Of a stretch of 64,000 bases of DNA, positions 15,670 to 23,413 are shown piece by piece. The translations under genes were made by a program, and so were the position numbers. This stretch comes from Streptacidiphilus fuscans (GTDB taxonomy: Bacteria > Actinomycetota > Actinomycetes > Streptomycetales > Streptomycetaceae). The stretch lies in NCBI RefSeq assembly GCF_015690355.1, contig NZ_JADPRT010000014.1, positions 167,067 through 231,066 on the forward strand, in the 5' to 3' direction. The notes under the pieces were generated by a model. The model was not told the origin of the DNA. It did no database searches and was given only the letters and a program-made list of their open reading frames with translations. Position 1 is the stretch's first letter. Each line of letters starts with the position of its first letter.

Positions 15670-17775
15670 CTACTGCACCGCGTCGGGCGAGCCGGTGTCC
15701 TGCTCGGTCCAGATGGTCTTGCCGGACTGCCCGTAGCGGCTGCCCCAGCGCGAGGTCAGCTGCGCCACCAGGAACAGCCCGCGTCCGCCCTCGTCCGTGT
15801 CCCGGGCGCGCCGCAGTCGGGGCTGGGTGTTGGACGGGTCCGAGACCTCGCAGACCAGCACACCGTCGCCGTGGACGAGCCGCAGCCCGATCGGACCACC
15901 CGCGTAGCGCAGCGCGTTGGTGACCAGCTCGCTGACCACCAGTTCGGTGGAGAAGGCCAGGTCGGACAGGCCCCAGCGGTCCAGCTGCCCGACGGCGGCC
16001 CGCCGGGCCAGGGCCACCGACTCGGCGTCGGTGGGGAACTCCCAGTGCGCCGTCGCGCCGGGTGCCACCCGCCGGGTGCGGGCCAGCAGCAGGGCGACGT
16101 CGTCGGAGGGCTGGTCGGTGGTGACGGCGGAGAGCAGCCCGCGCGCCGCCTCCGCGAGCGGGCGTTCGGCCAGGCAGAGCAGACCGGCCTGCCGCAGCAG
16201 CCGGGCCATGCCCGCGTCGAGGTCGTGGTCCGCGCCCTGGACCAGGCCGTCGGTGTAGAGGGCCAGCGTGCTGCCGGGTTCCAGTTGCACCTCCGCCACC
16301 TCGAACGGGAAGGCCCCGACGCCCAGCGGCGGCCCAGGATCCAGCTCGGCGAAGGCGGTACCGCCGTCCGGCGCGACCAGCAGCGGCGGCGGGTGCCCGG
16401 CGCTGGCCATCGTGCACAGGCCGGAGACCGGGTCGTAGATCGCGTAGAGGCAGGTCGCCCCGGACAGGTCCTGGTACTCGCCGCCCGACTCCACGGCCAG
16501 CCGCTGCACCAGGTCGTCCAGATGGACCAGCAGCTCGCCCGGGTCGAGGTCGAGGTCGGCCAGCGTCTGCACCGCCGTGCGCAGCCGTCCCATCGCCACC
16601 GACGCGCCGAGCCCGTGGCCGACCACGTCCCCCACGATCAGCGCGACCCGCAGCGAGGAGAGCGGGATGACGTCGAACCAGTCCCCACCCACGCCGGGCC
16701 GGGCCGCCGAGGGGACGTAGGACGCGGCGGTCTCCACGCCGATGGCCGCGACGGCGGCCGTCGGCAGCAGCCCGCGCTGGAGGGTGACGGCGGTGCTGTG
16801 CTCGCGGGTGTAGCGGCGGGCGTTGTCCACGCCGAGGGCGGCGCGGGAGACGATCTGGGCCAGCAGCGCGGCGTCCTGGTCGTCGTACGGGACGGTGTCC
16901 TCGGTGCGCCAGACCTGGACGGTGCCCAGGACCAGCCCGCGGGCGTAGAGCGAGGCGACCATCACCGACCGCGCGCCCTCCGGCACGATCCGCCGCAGCA
17001 GCGCGGTGTCGCCGAAGATCCCCGCCAGCTCCGCCTCGTCGACCTGGTAGACCAGCACGTCCCCCTGCCGGATCCGCTCCAGCTCGGGCGCGGTCGGCAC
17101 CGGCGGCAGCGGCTCGCCGGGTCGGACCAGCGCCGCCGGGAAGGGCCCGGTCCGGCAGAGTCCGGCGGCCCGGCGGACGTGCCACTCGTTCGACATCTCG
17201 GGCCGGGTCACCCCGAACTGCGGCGGATCGGCGCCGGTGAAGACGGCGTCGGCCAGGTCGACCATCACCACGTCCGCGAACCCGCCCAGCACCTCGGCGA
17301 GGTCCTGCGCGGTACGGCCGACGTCGAGCGAGGCGCCGATCCGGGTCGACGCCTCGTCCAGCAGGTCGAGCCGCCTCCGGGCCTGACGCTCGGCGGTGAT
17401 GTCGGTGAAGGCGACCGCGACGCCGGTGATCCGCCCGCCCTCGTCGGTCAGCGGGAACGCGGAGAGCGACAGCCACAGCGGCTGCGACGAGCGCAGCGGC
17501 CGGACCCGGTACTCGGCGCGGTGCACCGGGACGCCGTCGGTGACCACCGTGCGCAGCCTGCTCTCGATCTCCTCGGCCTCCTCGGGCCCGAGGACGTCGG
17601 CCAGCCGCTCCGGCAGCGCGCCGTCGGGGCCGGCCAGACAGCGGACGGCGTTGGTGCGCAGCAGGCGCAGCTCGCGATCGTGGACGGCGATCCCGATACT
17701 GCCCTGCTCGAACATCGCCCGGATGAACGCGGCGTCGAGCGCCACGTCGAGCGCTGCCTCGCCGTCGGTTGTCAC
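15670..17775 (-). CDS. PAS-GAF-SpoIIE phosphatase with C-terminal HATPase domain
   Basis: Signalling protein of about 701 residues. Domains in order: PAS (about 15-140, SIGIAVHDRELRLLRTNAV to FTDITAERQ), GAF-like (about 145-335), SpoIIE phosphatase (about 350-560, TLQRGLLP, GGDWFDVI, GDVVGHGLGAS, QPSDDVALLLART) and a RsbW/SpoIIAB-type HATPase (about 575-700, STELVVSELVTNALRYAGG, then GGRGLFLVAQLTSRWG). It thus carries phosphatase and anti-sigma-kinase-like activities in one chain, a frequent streptomycete arrangement. The GTG at 17775 gives a natural N terminus; an ATG at 17829 is also open. No marked RBS. It is the first gene of the three-gene signalling run. Confidence 0.88.
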   Translation of the reverse strand: MTTDGEAALDVALDAAFIRAMFEQGSIGIAVHDRELRLLRTNAVRCLAGPDGALPERLADVLGPEEAEEIESRLRTVVTDGVPVHRAEYRVRPLRSSQPLWLSLSAFPLTDEGGRITGVAVAFTDITAERQARRRLDLLDEASTRIGASLDVGRTAQDLAEVLGGFADVVMVDLADAVFTGADPPQFGVTRPEMSNEWHVRRAAGLCRTGPFPAALVRPGEPLPPVPTAPELERIRQGDVLVYQVDEAELAGIFGDTALLRRIVPEGARSVMVASLYARGLVLGTVQVWRTEDTVPYDDQDAALLAQIVSRAALGVDNARRYTREHSTAVTLQRGLLPTAAVAAIGVETAASYVPSAARPGVGGDWFDVIPLSSLRVALIVGDVVGHGLGASVAMGRLRTAVQTLADLDLDPGELLVHLDDLVQRLAVESGGEYQDLSGATCLYAIYDPVSGLCTMASAGHPPPLLVAPDGGTAFAELDPGPPLGVGAFPFEVAEVQLEPGSTLALYTDGLVQGADHDLDAGMARLLRQAGLLCLAERPLAEAARGLLSAVTTDQPSDDVALLLARTRRVAPGATAHWEFPTDAESVALARRAAVGQLDRWGLSDLAFSTELVVSELVTNALRYAGGPIGLRLVHGDGVLVCEVSDPSNTQPRLRRARDTDEGGRGLFLVAQLTSRWGSRYGQSGKTIWTEQDTGSPDAVQ

Positions 17776-18051
17776 CCGACCATTGTCGCGCGACCGGGCC
17801 GGAACGCAGCACCCCCGTGCGCGGGCCACGCCGACGGTTGCCGAATACCCTCCCGGGTACCTGACGGAGCTCGGCGCCCTCCGCCTGAAGATTTCCTGGT
17901 CACCCGCTTAAGCAAGTCTCGATGGACCCGGTCCGCCCCGGACCGCCACGCTGGGGCCCGGGGTGCGGAACATTCCCGCATCCCTTTCTGTGGTTCATGT
18001 GATCTGTGGTTTGTGCGACCTGCAAGGGCGCGACGTCCGGGAGGCACCGCT
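17776..18051. other. Divergent intergenic region before tdh
   Basis: About 275 bases separate the phosphatase gene from tdh. Near 17960-17980 the arms TGCGG and CCGCA flank AACATTC, a weak inverted repeat. No convincing core promoter or riboswitch fold was recognised. Confidence 0.3.
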
Positions 18052-19080
18052 GTGAAGGCACTCGTGAAGGCCAAGGGAGAGCCCGGCCTGTGGCTGATGG
18101 ATGTGCCCGAGCCCGAGATCGGCCCCGGTGAGGTGCTGATCAAGGTGCTGCGCACCGGCATCTGCGGCACCGACCTGCACATCCGCAAGTACGACACCTG
18201 GGCGCAGCAGGCCGTCAGCCTGCCGCGGGTGATCGGCCACGAGTTCGTCGGCGAGGTCGTCGAGGTCGCGCCGGGCGTGACCGACGTCGCCGTGGGCGAC
18301 CTGGTCAGCGGCGAGGGCCACCTGGTCTGCGGCAAGTGCCGCAACTGCCTGGCCGGCCGCCGCCACCTCTGCCGCAGCACCGTCGGCCTCGGCATCGGCC
18401 GCGACGGCGCGTTCGCCGAGTACGTCACGCTGCCCGCCAGCAACGTCTGGGTGCACCGGGTCCCGGTCGACCTCGACGTGGCCGCGATCTTCGACCCGTT
18501 CGGCAACGCGGTCCACACCGCGCTGTCGTTCCCGCTGGTCAACGAGGACGTGCTGATCACCGGCGCGGGCCCGATCGGCATCATGGCCGCCGCCGTCGCC
18601 AAGCACGCCGGCGCGCGCAACGTCGTCATCACCGACGTCAGCCCCTACCGCCTGCAGCTCGCCGAGAAGGTCGGCGTCACGCTGGCGCTGAACGTGGCCG
18701 ACCACACCATCGAGGAAGGCCAGCGCAAGCTCGGCATGCGCGAGGGCTTCGACATCGGCATGGAGATGTCCGGCCGCCCCGAGGCGCTGCGCGAGATGAT
18801 CTCCAACATGACCAACGGCGGCCGGATCGCCATGCTCGGCCTGCCGTCCGACGAGTTCCCGGTCGACTTCGCCAAGATCGTCACCTCGATGATCACCCTC
18901 AAGGGCATCTACGGCCGTGAGATGTTCGAGACCTGGTACGCGATGTCGGTGCTGCTGGAGGGCGGCCTGGACCTGTCCCCGGTGATCACCGGCCGTTACC
19001 CGTACCAGGAGTTCGACGCCGCGTTCGACGAGGCGGCCGGCGGCCGCTGCGGCAAGGTCATCCTCGACTGGACCGTCTGA
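18052..19080 (+). CDS. tdh: L-threonine 3-dehydrogenase
   Basis: Zinc-dependent, NAD-linked enzyme of 342 residues oxidising L-threonine to 2-amino-3-oxobutyrate. Length matches the E. coli enzyme (341). Catalytic zinc ligands are seen in GICGTDLHI and GHEFVGEV, the structural zinc loop is CGKCRNCLAGRRHLC, and the Rossmann motif is ITGAGPIGIMAAAVAKHAGA. The terminal segments (GLPSDEF, LKGIYGREMFETWY) are characteristic of TDH rather than other medium-chain dehydrogenases. The GTG at 18052 has GGGAGG upstream. The next gene encodes KBL, which splits the product to glycine and acetyl-CoA, so the pair forms the threonine-to-glycine route. Confidence 0.96.
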   Translation: MKALVKAKGEPGLWLMDVPEPEIGPGEVLIKVLRTGICGTDLHIRKYDTWAQQAVSLPRVIGHEFVGEVVEVAPGVTDVAVGDLVSGEGHLVCGKCRNCLAGRRHLCRSTVGLGIGRDGAFAEYVTLPASNVWVHRVPVDLDVAAIFDPFGNAVHTALSFPLVNEDVLITGAGPIGIMAAAVAKHAGARNVVITDVSPYRLQLAEKVGVTLALNVADHTIEEGQRKLGMREGFDIGMEMSGRPEALREMISNMTNGGRIAMLGLPSDEFPVDFAKIVTSMITLKGIYGREMFETWYAMSVLLEGGLDLSPVITGRYPYQEFDAAFDEAAGGRCGKVILDWTV

Positions 19081-19090
19081 GCACCCGCAC

Positions 19091-19130
19091 CGCCTTCCCG
19101 ACCTTCGGACCGCCTTCCCGACCTTCGGAC
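19091..19130 (+). repeat. Two exact 20-bp tandem repeats between tdh and kbl
   Basis: A 20-bp unit starting CGCCTTCCCG and ending ACCTTCGGAC is present at 19091-19110 and 19111-19130, followed by a related CGAACTTCGGATC stretch. It lies in the 105-base gap between tdh and kbl, where an imperfect stem is possible. Confidence 0.75.
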
Positions 19131-19185
19131 CTTTTCCTCCCGAACTTCGGATCCCTCCGGACCCTTTCGAACCAGGAGCCACTCG

Positions 19186-20388
19186 ATGCTCGACTCCGTC
19201 CGCGACGACCTCCGGGCCACCCTCGACGAGATCCGCGACGCCGGCCTGCACAAGCCGGAGCGGGTGATCGGCACCCCGCAGAGCGCCACCGTCGACGTCA
19301 CCGCCGGCGGCCAGCCGGGCGAGGTGCTGAACTTCTGCGCCAACAACTACCTCGGCCTGGCCGACAACCCCGAGGTCATCAGCGCCGCCAAGGACGCGCT
19401 CGACCGCTGGGGCTACGGCATGGCCTCGGTCCGCTTCATCTGCGGCACCCAGGAGGTGCACAAGGAGCTGGAGGCGCGGCTCTCCCGCTTCCTCGGCCAG
19501 GAGGACACGGTCCTCTACAGCTCCTGCTTCGACGCCAACGGCGGCGTCTTCGAGACGCTGCTGGACGACCGCGACGCGGTCATCTCCGACGCGCTCAACC
19601 ACGCGAGCATCATCGACGGCATCCGCCTGTGCAAGGCGCGCCGCTTCCGCTACGCCAACCGCGACATGGCCGACCTGGAGCAGCAGCTCAAGGAGGCCTC
19701 GGACGCCCGCCGCAAGCTGATCGTCACCGACGGCGTCTTCTCCATGGACGGCTACATCGCGCCGCTCAAGGACATCTGCGACCTGGCCGAGCGCTACGGC
19801 GCGATGGTCATGGTCGACGACTCGCACGCGGTCGGCTTCGTCGGCGCCGGCGGCCGTGGCACGCCGGAGCTGCACGACGTGATGGACCGCGTCGACATCA
19901 TCACCGGCACCCTCGGCAAGGCGCTCGGCGGCGCGACCGGCGGCTACGTCGCCGCCCGCGCCGAGATCGCGGCGCTGCTGCGCCAGCGCTCGCGTCCGTA
20001 CCTGTTCTCCAACTCGCTGGCCCCGACCATCGCCGCCGCCTCGATCCAGGTCCTGGACCTGCTGGAGAACGGCGAGCTCGGCGCGGAGCTGCGCGCGCAG
20101 CTGGCCGCCAACACCGCGCTGTTCCGGGCGCGGATGACCGAGGAGGGCTTCGAGATCCTGCCGGGCGAGCACCCCATCGCCCCGGTCATGATCGGCGACG
20201 CGGCCAAGGCCGCGAAGATGGCCGAGTTCCTGCTGGAGCACGGCGTCTACGTCATCGGCTTCTCCTACCCGGTGGTCCCGCACGGCCAGGCCCGGATCCG
20301 GGTCCAGCTCTCGGCCGGCCACTCCACCGAGGACGTGGAGCGCGCTGTCAAGGCATTCGTCGCCGCGAGGTCCGCCCTGGCAGAATGA
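19186..20388 (+). CDS. kbl: Glycine C-acetyltransferase (2-amino-3-ketobutyrate CoA ligase)
   Basis: PLP-dependent alpha-oxoamine synthase of 400 residues that converts 2-amino-3-oxobutyrate and CoA to glycine and acetyl-CoA. Family marks: FCANNYLGLADNPEV near residue 45, the substrate/PLP pocket SDALNHASIIDG, DGVFSMDGYIAPL, VDDSHAVGFVG and the PLP lysine in GTLGKALGGATGG. AGGAG lies about eight bases ahead of the ATG. It follows tdh by 105 bases and is probably in the same operon. The downstream LysR gene begins four bases after the kbl stop codon. Confidence 0.96.
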   Translation: MLDSVRDDLRATLDEIRDAGLHKPERVIGTPQSATVDVTAGGQPGEVLNFCANNYLGLADNPEVISAAKDALDRWGYGMASVRFICGTQEVHKELEARLSRFLGQEDTVLYSSCFDANGGVFETLLDDRDAVISDALNHASIIDGIRLCKARRFRYANRDMADLEQQLKEASDARRKLIVTDGVFSMDGYIAPLKDICDLAERYGAMVMVDDSHAVGFVGAGGRGTPELHDVMDRVDIITGTLGKALGGATGGYVAARAEIAALLRQRSRPYLFSNSLAPTIAAASIQVLDLLENGELGAELRAQLAANTALFRARMTEEGFEILPGEHPIAPVMIGDAAKAAKMAEFLLEHGVYVIGFSYPVVPHGQARIRVQLSAGHSTEDVERAVKAFVAARSALAE

Positions 20389-20392
20389 GTCG

Positions 20393-21325
20393 GTGATCGA
20401 CTCGCGCCGGCTGCGCACGCTGCGCGCCGTGGCGGACCACGGAACCGTGACCGCCGCGGCATCCGCGCTGTACCTGACCCCCTCCGCCGTCTCCCAGCAA
20501 CTGGCCGCCCTGGAACACGAGGTCGGCCACCAGCTGCTGCTCCGTGACGGCCGGGGGGTCCGGCTCACCGCCGCCGGCGAGATCCTGCTGCGCCACAGCA
20601 ACGCGGTGCTGGCGCAGCTGGAGAACGCCGAGGCGGAGCTGGCCGCCTTCGCTCAGGGGCACGCGGGCGAGGTGACGCTGGTCTCGTTCGCGACCGGCAT
20701 CGCCGCCGTGGTCGCCCCCGCCATGACCCGCCTGGCGCACGCCGCGCCCGGCATCCGCCTCAAGGTCCGCGACGCCGAGGGCGACGCCAGCCTGCTGATG
20801 GTCCTCGACGGCCGCGCCGACATCGCCGTGGCCGTCGAGTACCGCGGCGCGCCCGCCGAGGACGACGCCCGCCTCTCCCGCGTCCCGCTCTACGCCGAGC
20901 CCTTCGACGCGGTGCTGCCGCGCGGCCACCACCTGGCCGCCGCCCCGGCCGTGGCCGTCGCCGAGCTCGCCGACGAGCCGTGGATCGGCCCCTACCCGGG
21001 CAACCCCTGCCTGGACGCGGTGATGCTGGCCTGCGAGTCCTCCGGCTTCCAGCCGCGCCTGGCGCACTCCTCGGACGACTTCCGCGCGGTCGCGGCCCTC
21101 GCGGGTGCGGGCGCGGGCGTGGCCCTGGTTCCCCGCTCCGCGCTGCGCGGCGTCGACCTCCCGGACGTCGTCGTCCTCCCCGTTCTCGGCGCCCCGGCCA
21201 CCCGCCGCGTCTTCGCCGCCGTCCGCCGCGGCTCGGCCGACCACCCGCTGTTCCGCCCGGTCCTGGACGCCCTGACCGCGGCAACGGCGCAGGCGGACCT
21301 GATCCAGCACACGCTAACCGTCTAA
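20393..21325 (+). CDS. LysR-family transcriptional regulator
   Basis: Regulator of 310 residues. The N-terminal helix-turn-helix (about residues 3-62) reads LRTLRAVADHGTVTAAASAL and LTPSAVSQQLAALEHEVG, typical of LysR. The C-terminal two-lobed effector domain starts around residue 90 (GEVTLVSFATGIAAVVAPAM) and has the usual PWIGPYPGNPCLD and AGAGVALVPRSAL segments. The GTG at 20393 starts four bases after the kbl stop, so it is likely co-transcribed with tdh-kbl and may control threonine or glycine metabolism (inference). LysR genes usually lie divergent from their target; here the orientation is unusual. Confidence 0.9.
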   Translation: MIDSRRLRTLRAVADHGTVTAAASALYLTPSAVSQQLAALEHEVGHQLLLRDGRGVRLTAAGEILLRHSNAVLAQLENAEAELAAFAQGHAGEVTLVSFATGIAAVVAPAMTRLAHAAPGIRLKVRDAEGDASLLMVLDGRADIAVAVEYRGAPAEDDARLSRVPLYAEPFDAVLPRGHHLAAAPAVAVAELADEPWIGPYPGNPCLDAVMLACESSGFQPRLAHSSDDFRAVAALAGAGAGVALVPRSALRGVDLPDVVVLPVLGAPATRRVFAAVRRGSADHPLFRPVLDALTAATAQADLIQHTLTV

Positions 21326-21451
21326 ATGAGGTGACTGTGCAGAGCCGTCCGGGAGCACGCGGCTACGGACTGTGAGGATCACGTGGAGTGATGTCGGGGC
21401 CGGTGCGGGTCGATTTGCGTAGCCGGGGCGGGGTACTGCCAGGATGGCAGT

Positions 21452-21943
21452 ATGAATCCCAAGGTTTACTTCGACGTTTCCGCAGACGGCGAAAAGCTCG
21501 GCCGCATCGTGTTCGAGCTCAACGCCGACATCGCCCCCAAGACGGCCGAGAACTTCCGCGCGCTCTGCACCGGCGAGAAGGGCTTCGGCTACGCGGGCTC
21601 CACCTTCCACCGGGTCATCCCCGAGTTCATGCTGCAGGGCGGCGACTTCACCGCCGGCAACGGCACCGGTGGCAAGAGCATCTACGGCGAGAAGTTCGCC
21701 GACGAGAACTTCACCCTCAAGCACACGGTTCCGGGCCTGCTCTCCATGGCCAACGCGGGCCCGAACAGCAACGGCTCGCAGTTCTTCATCACCACGGTCA
21801 CCACCCCGTGGCTCGACGGCAAGCACGTGGTCTTCGGCAAGGTCACCGAGGGCATGGACGTCGTCAAGACCATCGAGGCGCTCGGCTCGGGCAGCGGCCG
21901 CACCTCCAAGAAGATCGTCATCGACGAGTCCGGCCAGCTCTGA
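21452..21943 (+). CDS. Peptidyl-prolyl cis-trans isomerase, cyclophilin type
   Basis: Cytoplasmic cyclophilin of 163 residues that catalyses proline isomerisation in protein folding. The whole protein is a single cyclophilin domain without a signal peptide. Active-site marks include STFHRVIPEFMLQGGDFTAG (catalytic Arg in FHRV), LSMANAGPNSNGSQFFIT and WLDGKHVVFGKV. Cyclophilins are sensitive to cyclosporin A in general. It is a monocistronic gene with its own terminator downstream. The start ATG at 21452 gives the canonical MNPKVYFDVS opening. Confidence 0.96.
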   Translation: MNPKVYFDVSADGEKLGRIVFELNADIAPKTAENFRALCTGEKGFGYAGSTFHRVIPEFMLQGGDFTAGNGTGGKSIYGEKFADENFTLKHTVPGLLSMANAGPNSNGSQFFITTVTTPWLDGKHVVFGKVTEGMDVVKTIEALGSGSGRTSKKIVIDESGQL

Positions 21944-21983
21944 CGCTGCGCCGCCCCGCAGCGCCCGACGCTGCACCCGACAC

Positions 21984-22024
21984 CCGCTGCCGCCGTTCAC
22001 CCGAACGGCGGCAGCGGTCTTTCT
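21984..22024 (+). terminator. Intrinsic terminator of the cyclophilin gene
   Basis: A perfect 15-bp stem (21984-21998 pairing with 22003-22017) with the 4-base loop ACCC is followed by the T-rich TCTTTCT. It lies 40 bases after the cyclophilin stop codon. It is the clearest rho-independent terminator in the window. Confidence 0.9.
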
Positions 22025-22120
22025 GACGGATCCTTTCTGACGGACTGTCACATTCGACCTCCGCCCTCCCTGGACAGATCACCGGCCCACAGGCATGATG
22101 CAGTTTCTGACGGTGCATCA
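22020..22120. repeat. Three TTTCTGACGG direct repeats and a palindrome before the monooxygenase gene
   Basis: TTTCTGACGG occurs at 22020-22029, 22034-22043 and 22104-22113. The last copy is embedded in an inverted repeat with 7-bp arms TGATGCA (22096-22102) and TGCATCA (22114-22120). The last site lies about 50 bases ahead of the GTG of the luciferase-like gene, in the promoter area, and looks like a regulator binding site. Confidence 0.6.
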
Positions 22121-22168
22121 GATGTGGGCGGTCAGATACAGGCAGGACCCAGGGTCAGGAGGACCTCC

Positions 22169-23392
22169 GTGGAGTTCGGCATCTTCATGAACGGATTCAT
22201 CCCCGGCCCGGCGGCACACGACCGGCCCTCCGAACACCTGGCGCTCAAGCGCGAGATGGAGCTGGCCATCAAGGCCGACAAGCACAACTGGAAGTACGTC
22301 TGGTTCGGCGAGCACCACTCGCTCACCGAGTACAGCCACATGTCGGCCCCCGAGGTGGTGATGGGCTACGTCGCCGCCCGCACCGAGCGGATCCACCTCG
22401 GCACCGGCATCAACTCGCTCTCCCCGCGCAAGGAGCACCCGGTCCGCTTCGCCGAGCGCGCCGCCATGCTGGACCACATCACCGAGGGCCGCTTCGAGTG
22501 GGGCACGGGTCGCGGGGCTGGCTCGCACGAGCTGAAGTCGTTCAACATCATGGACACCGACTCGACCAAGCCGGAGTGGGACGAGGTCTCCCGCGAGGTC
22601 GTCCGGATGTGGGAGCAGTACGACTACTCCTTCCACGGCGACCACTTCACCGTGCCGACCCCGCACAACATCCTGCCCAAGCCGTACGGGCACGCGCACC
22701 CGCCGATCTGGATGGCCTGCGGCAACCCGCCGTCCTTCGCCAAGGCCGGGTCGCTCGGGATAGGCGCGATCGCCTTCAACTTCGAGCCGATCTACAACCT
22801 CAAGGGCCGGATCGAGGCCTACAAGGAGGCCGCCGAGAACCCGGTCGAGATCCTCGGCGACTACCAGAACAACAACGTGATGATGACCAACGCGGTGGTC
22901 TGCCTCAACGACCGCAGGCGGGCCCGCGAGATCGCCCTGTCCGCGGGCAACGCGTACCTGGTGACCCTGGTCAACCTCTACCACGACACCATGCCGAAGT
23001 CGGCCGACGGCATCACCTGGCCGGAGCCGCCGATCAACCTCGGCGCGTGGGGCGGCGAGGAGCTGCTGGACGAGCTGATCGCCGGCGGCTACCTGCTCTG
23101 CGGCACCCCGGACGAGGTGTGCGAGCAGGTCGCCGCCTACCAGCAGGTCGGCTGCGACCAGTTGGTCTTCGGGCTGACCGGCGGCATGACCTTCGAGGAG
23201 CACCAGGAGATGCTGGAGCTCTTCGGCGAGCGGGTGATCCCGGAGTTCGACCACAACCCCGAGCACTCGACGGCAATCTACCGCCGCAACGCGGGTGGCC
23301 CGAAGTACCCGCCGCTGAACCAGCCGGTCGACCCCGACCTCAAGCACACCGTGCTGCCGCTCAGCGCGATCCTGCCCGTGCCGGAGGACTGA
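22169..23392 (+). CDS. LLM-class flavin-dependent monooxygenase
   Basis: Bacterial-luciferase-like oxidoreductase of 407 residues, using reduced flavin (FMN or F420) to oxidise an organic substrate. It begins VEFGIFMNGF with the family barrel opening; YVWFGEHHSLTEYSHMSAPEVVMGYVAARTERI and LGTGINSLSPRKEHPVRFAERAAMLDHITEGRFEWGTG-type segments are typical of this subfamily, as is the later IPPIWMACGNPPSF-like loop. AGGAGG at 22157-22162 lies six bases before the GTG at 22169, which fixes the start; a longer frame from 22124 lacks a site. It is convergent with matB. The substrate cannot be inferred; the promoter repeats suggest specific induction. Confidence 0.88.
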   Translation: MEFGIFMNGFIPGPAAHDRPSEHLALKREMELAIKADKHNWKYVWFGEHHSLTEYSHMSAPEVVMGYVAARTERIHLGTGINSLSPRKEHPVRFAERAAMLDHITEGRFEWGTGRGAGSHELKSFNIMDTDSTKPEWDEVSREVVRMWEQYDYSFHGDHFTVPTPHNILPKPYGHAHPPIWMACGNPPSFAKAGSLGIGAIAFNFEPIYNLKGRIEAYKEAAENPVEILGDYQNNNVMMTNAVVCLNDRRRAREIALSAGNAYLVTLVNLYHDTMPKSADGITWPEPPINLGAWGGEELLDELIAGGYLLCGTPDEVCEQVAAYQQVGCDQLVFGLTGGMTFEEHQEMLELFGERVIPEFDHNPEHSTAIYRRNAGGPKYPPLNQPVDPDLKHTVLPLSAILPVPED

Positions 23393-23400
23393 TAAAGGAC

Positions 23401-23413
23401 TGACGGACCGTCA
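23401..23413. terminator. Palindrome between convergent monooxygenase and matB genes
   Basis: TGACGG and CCGTCA surround a single A, overlapping the matB stop codon. A 13-bp perfect palindrome in an 18-base convergent gap could act as a weak bidirectional terminator, but the stem is short and without a T-run. The same 13-mer also occurs by chance inside the sugar kinase gene at about 4718. Confidence 0.35.

Noticed and set aside
15871..18051. Open plus-strand frame leading into tdh, suggesting a much longer protein
   Set aside because: The region is antisense to the PAS-GAF-SpoIIE gene and the upstream residues are low-complexity; the GTG at 18052 with a good RBS gives the normal length.
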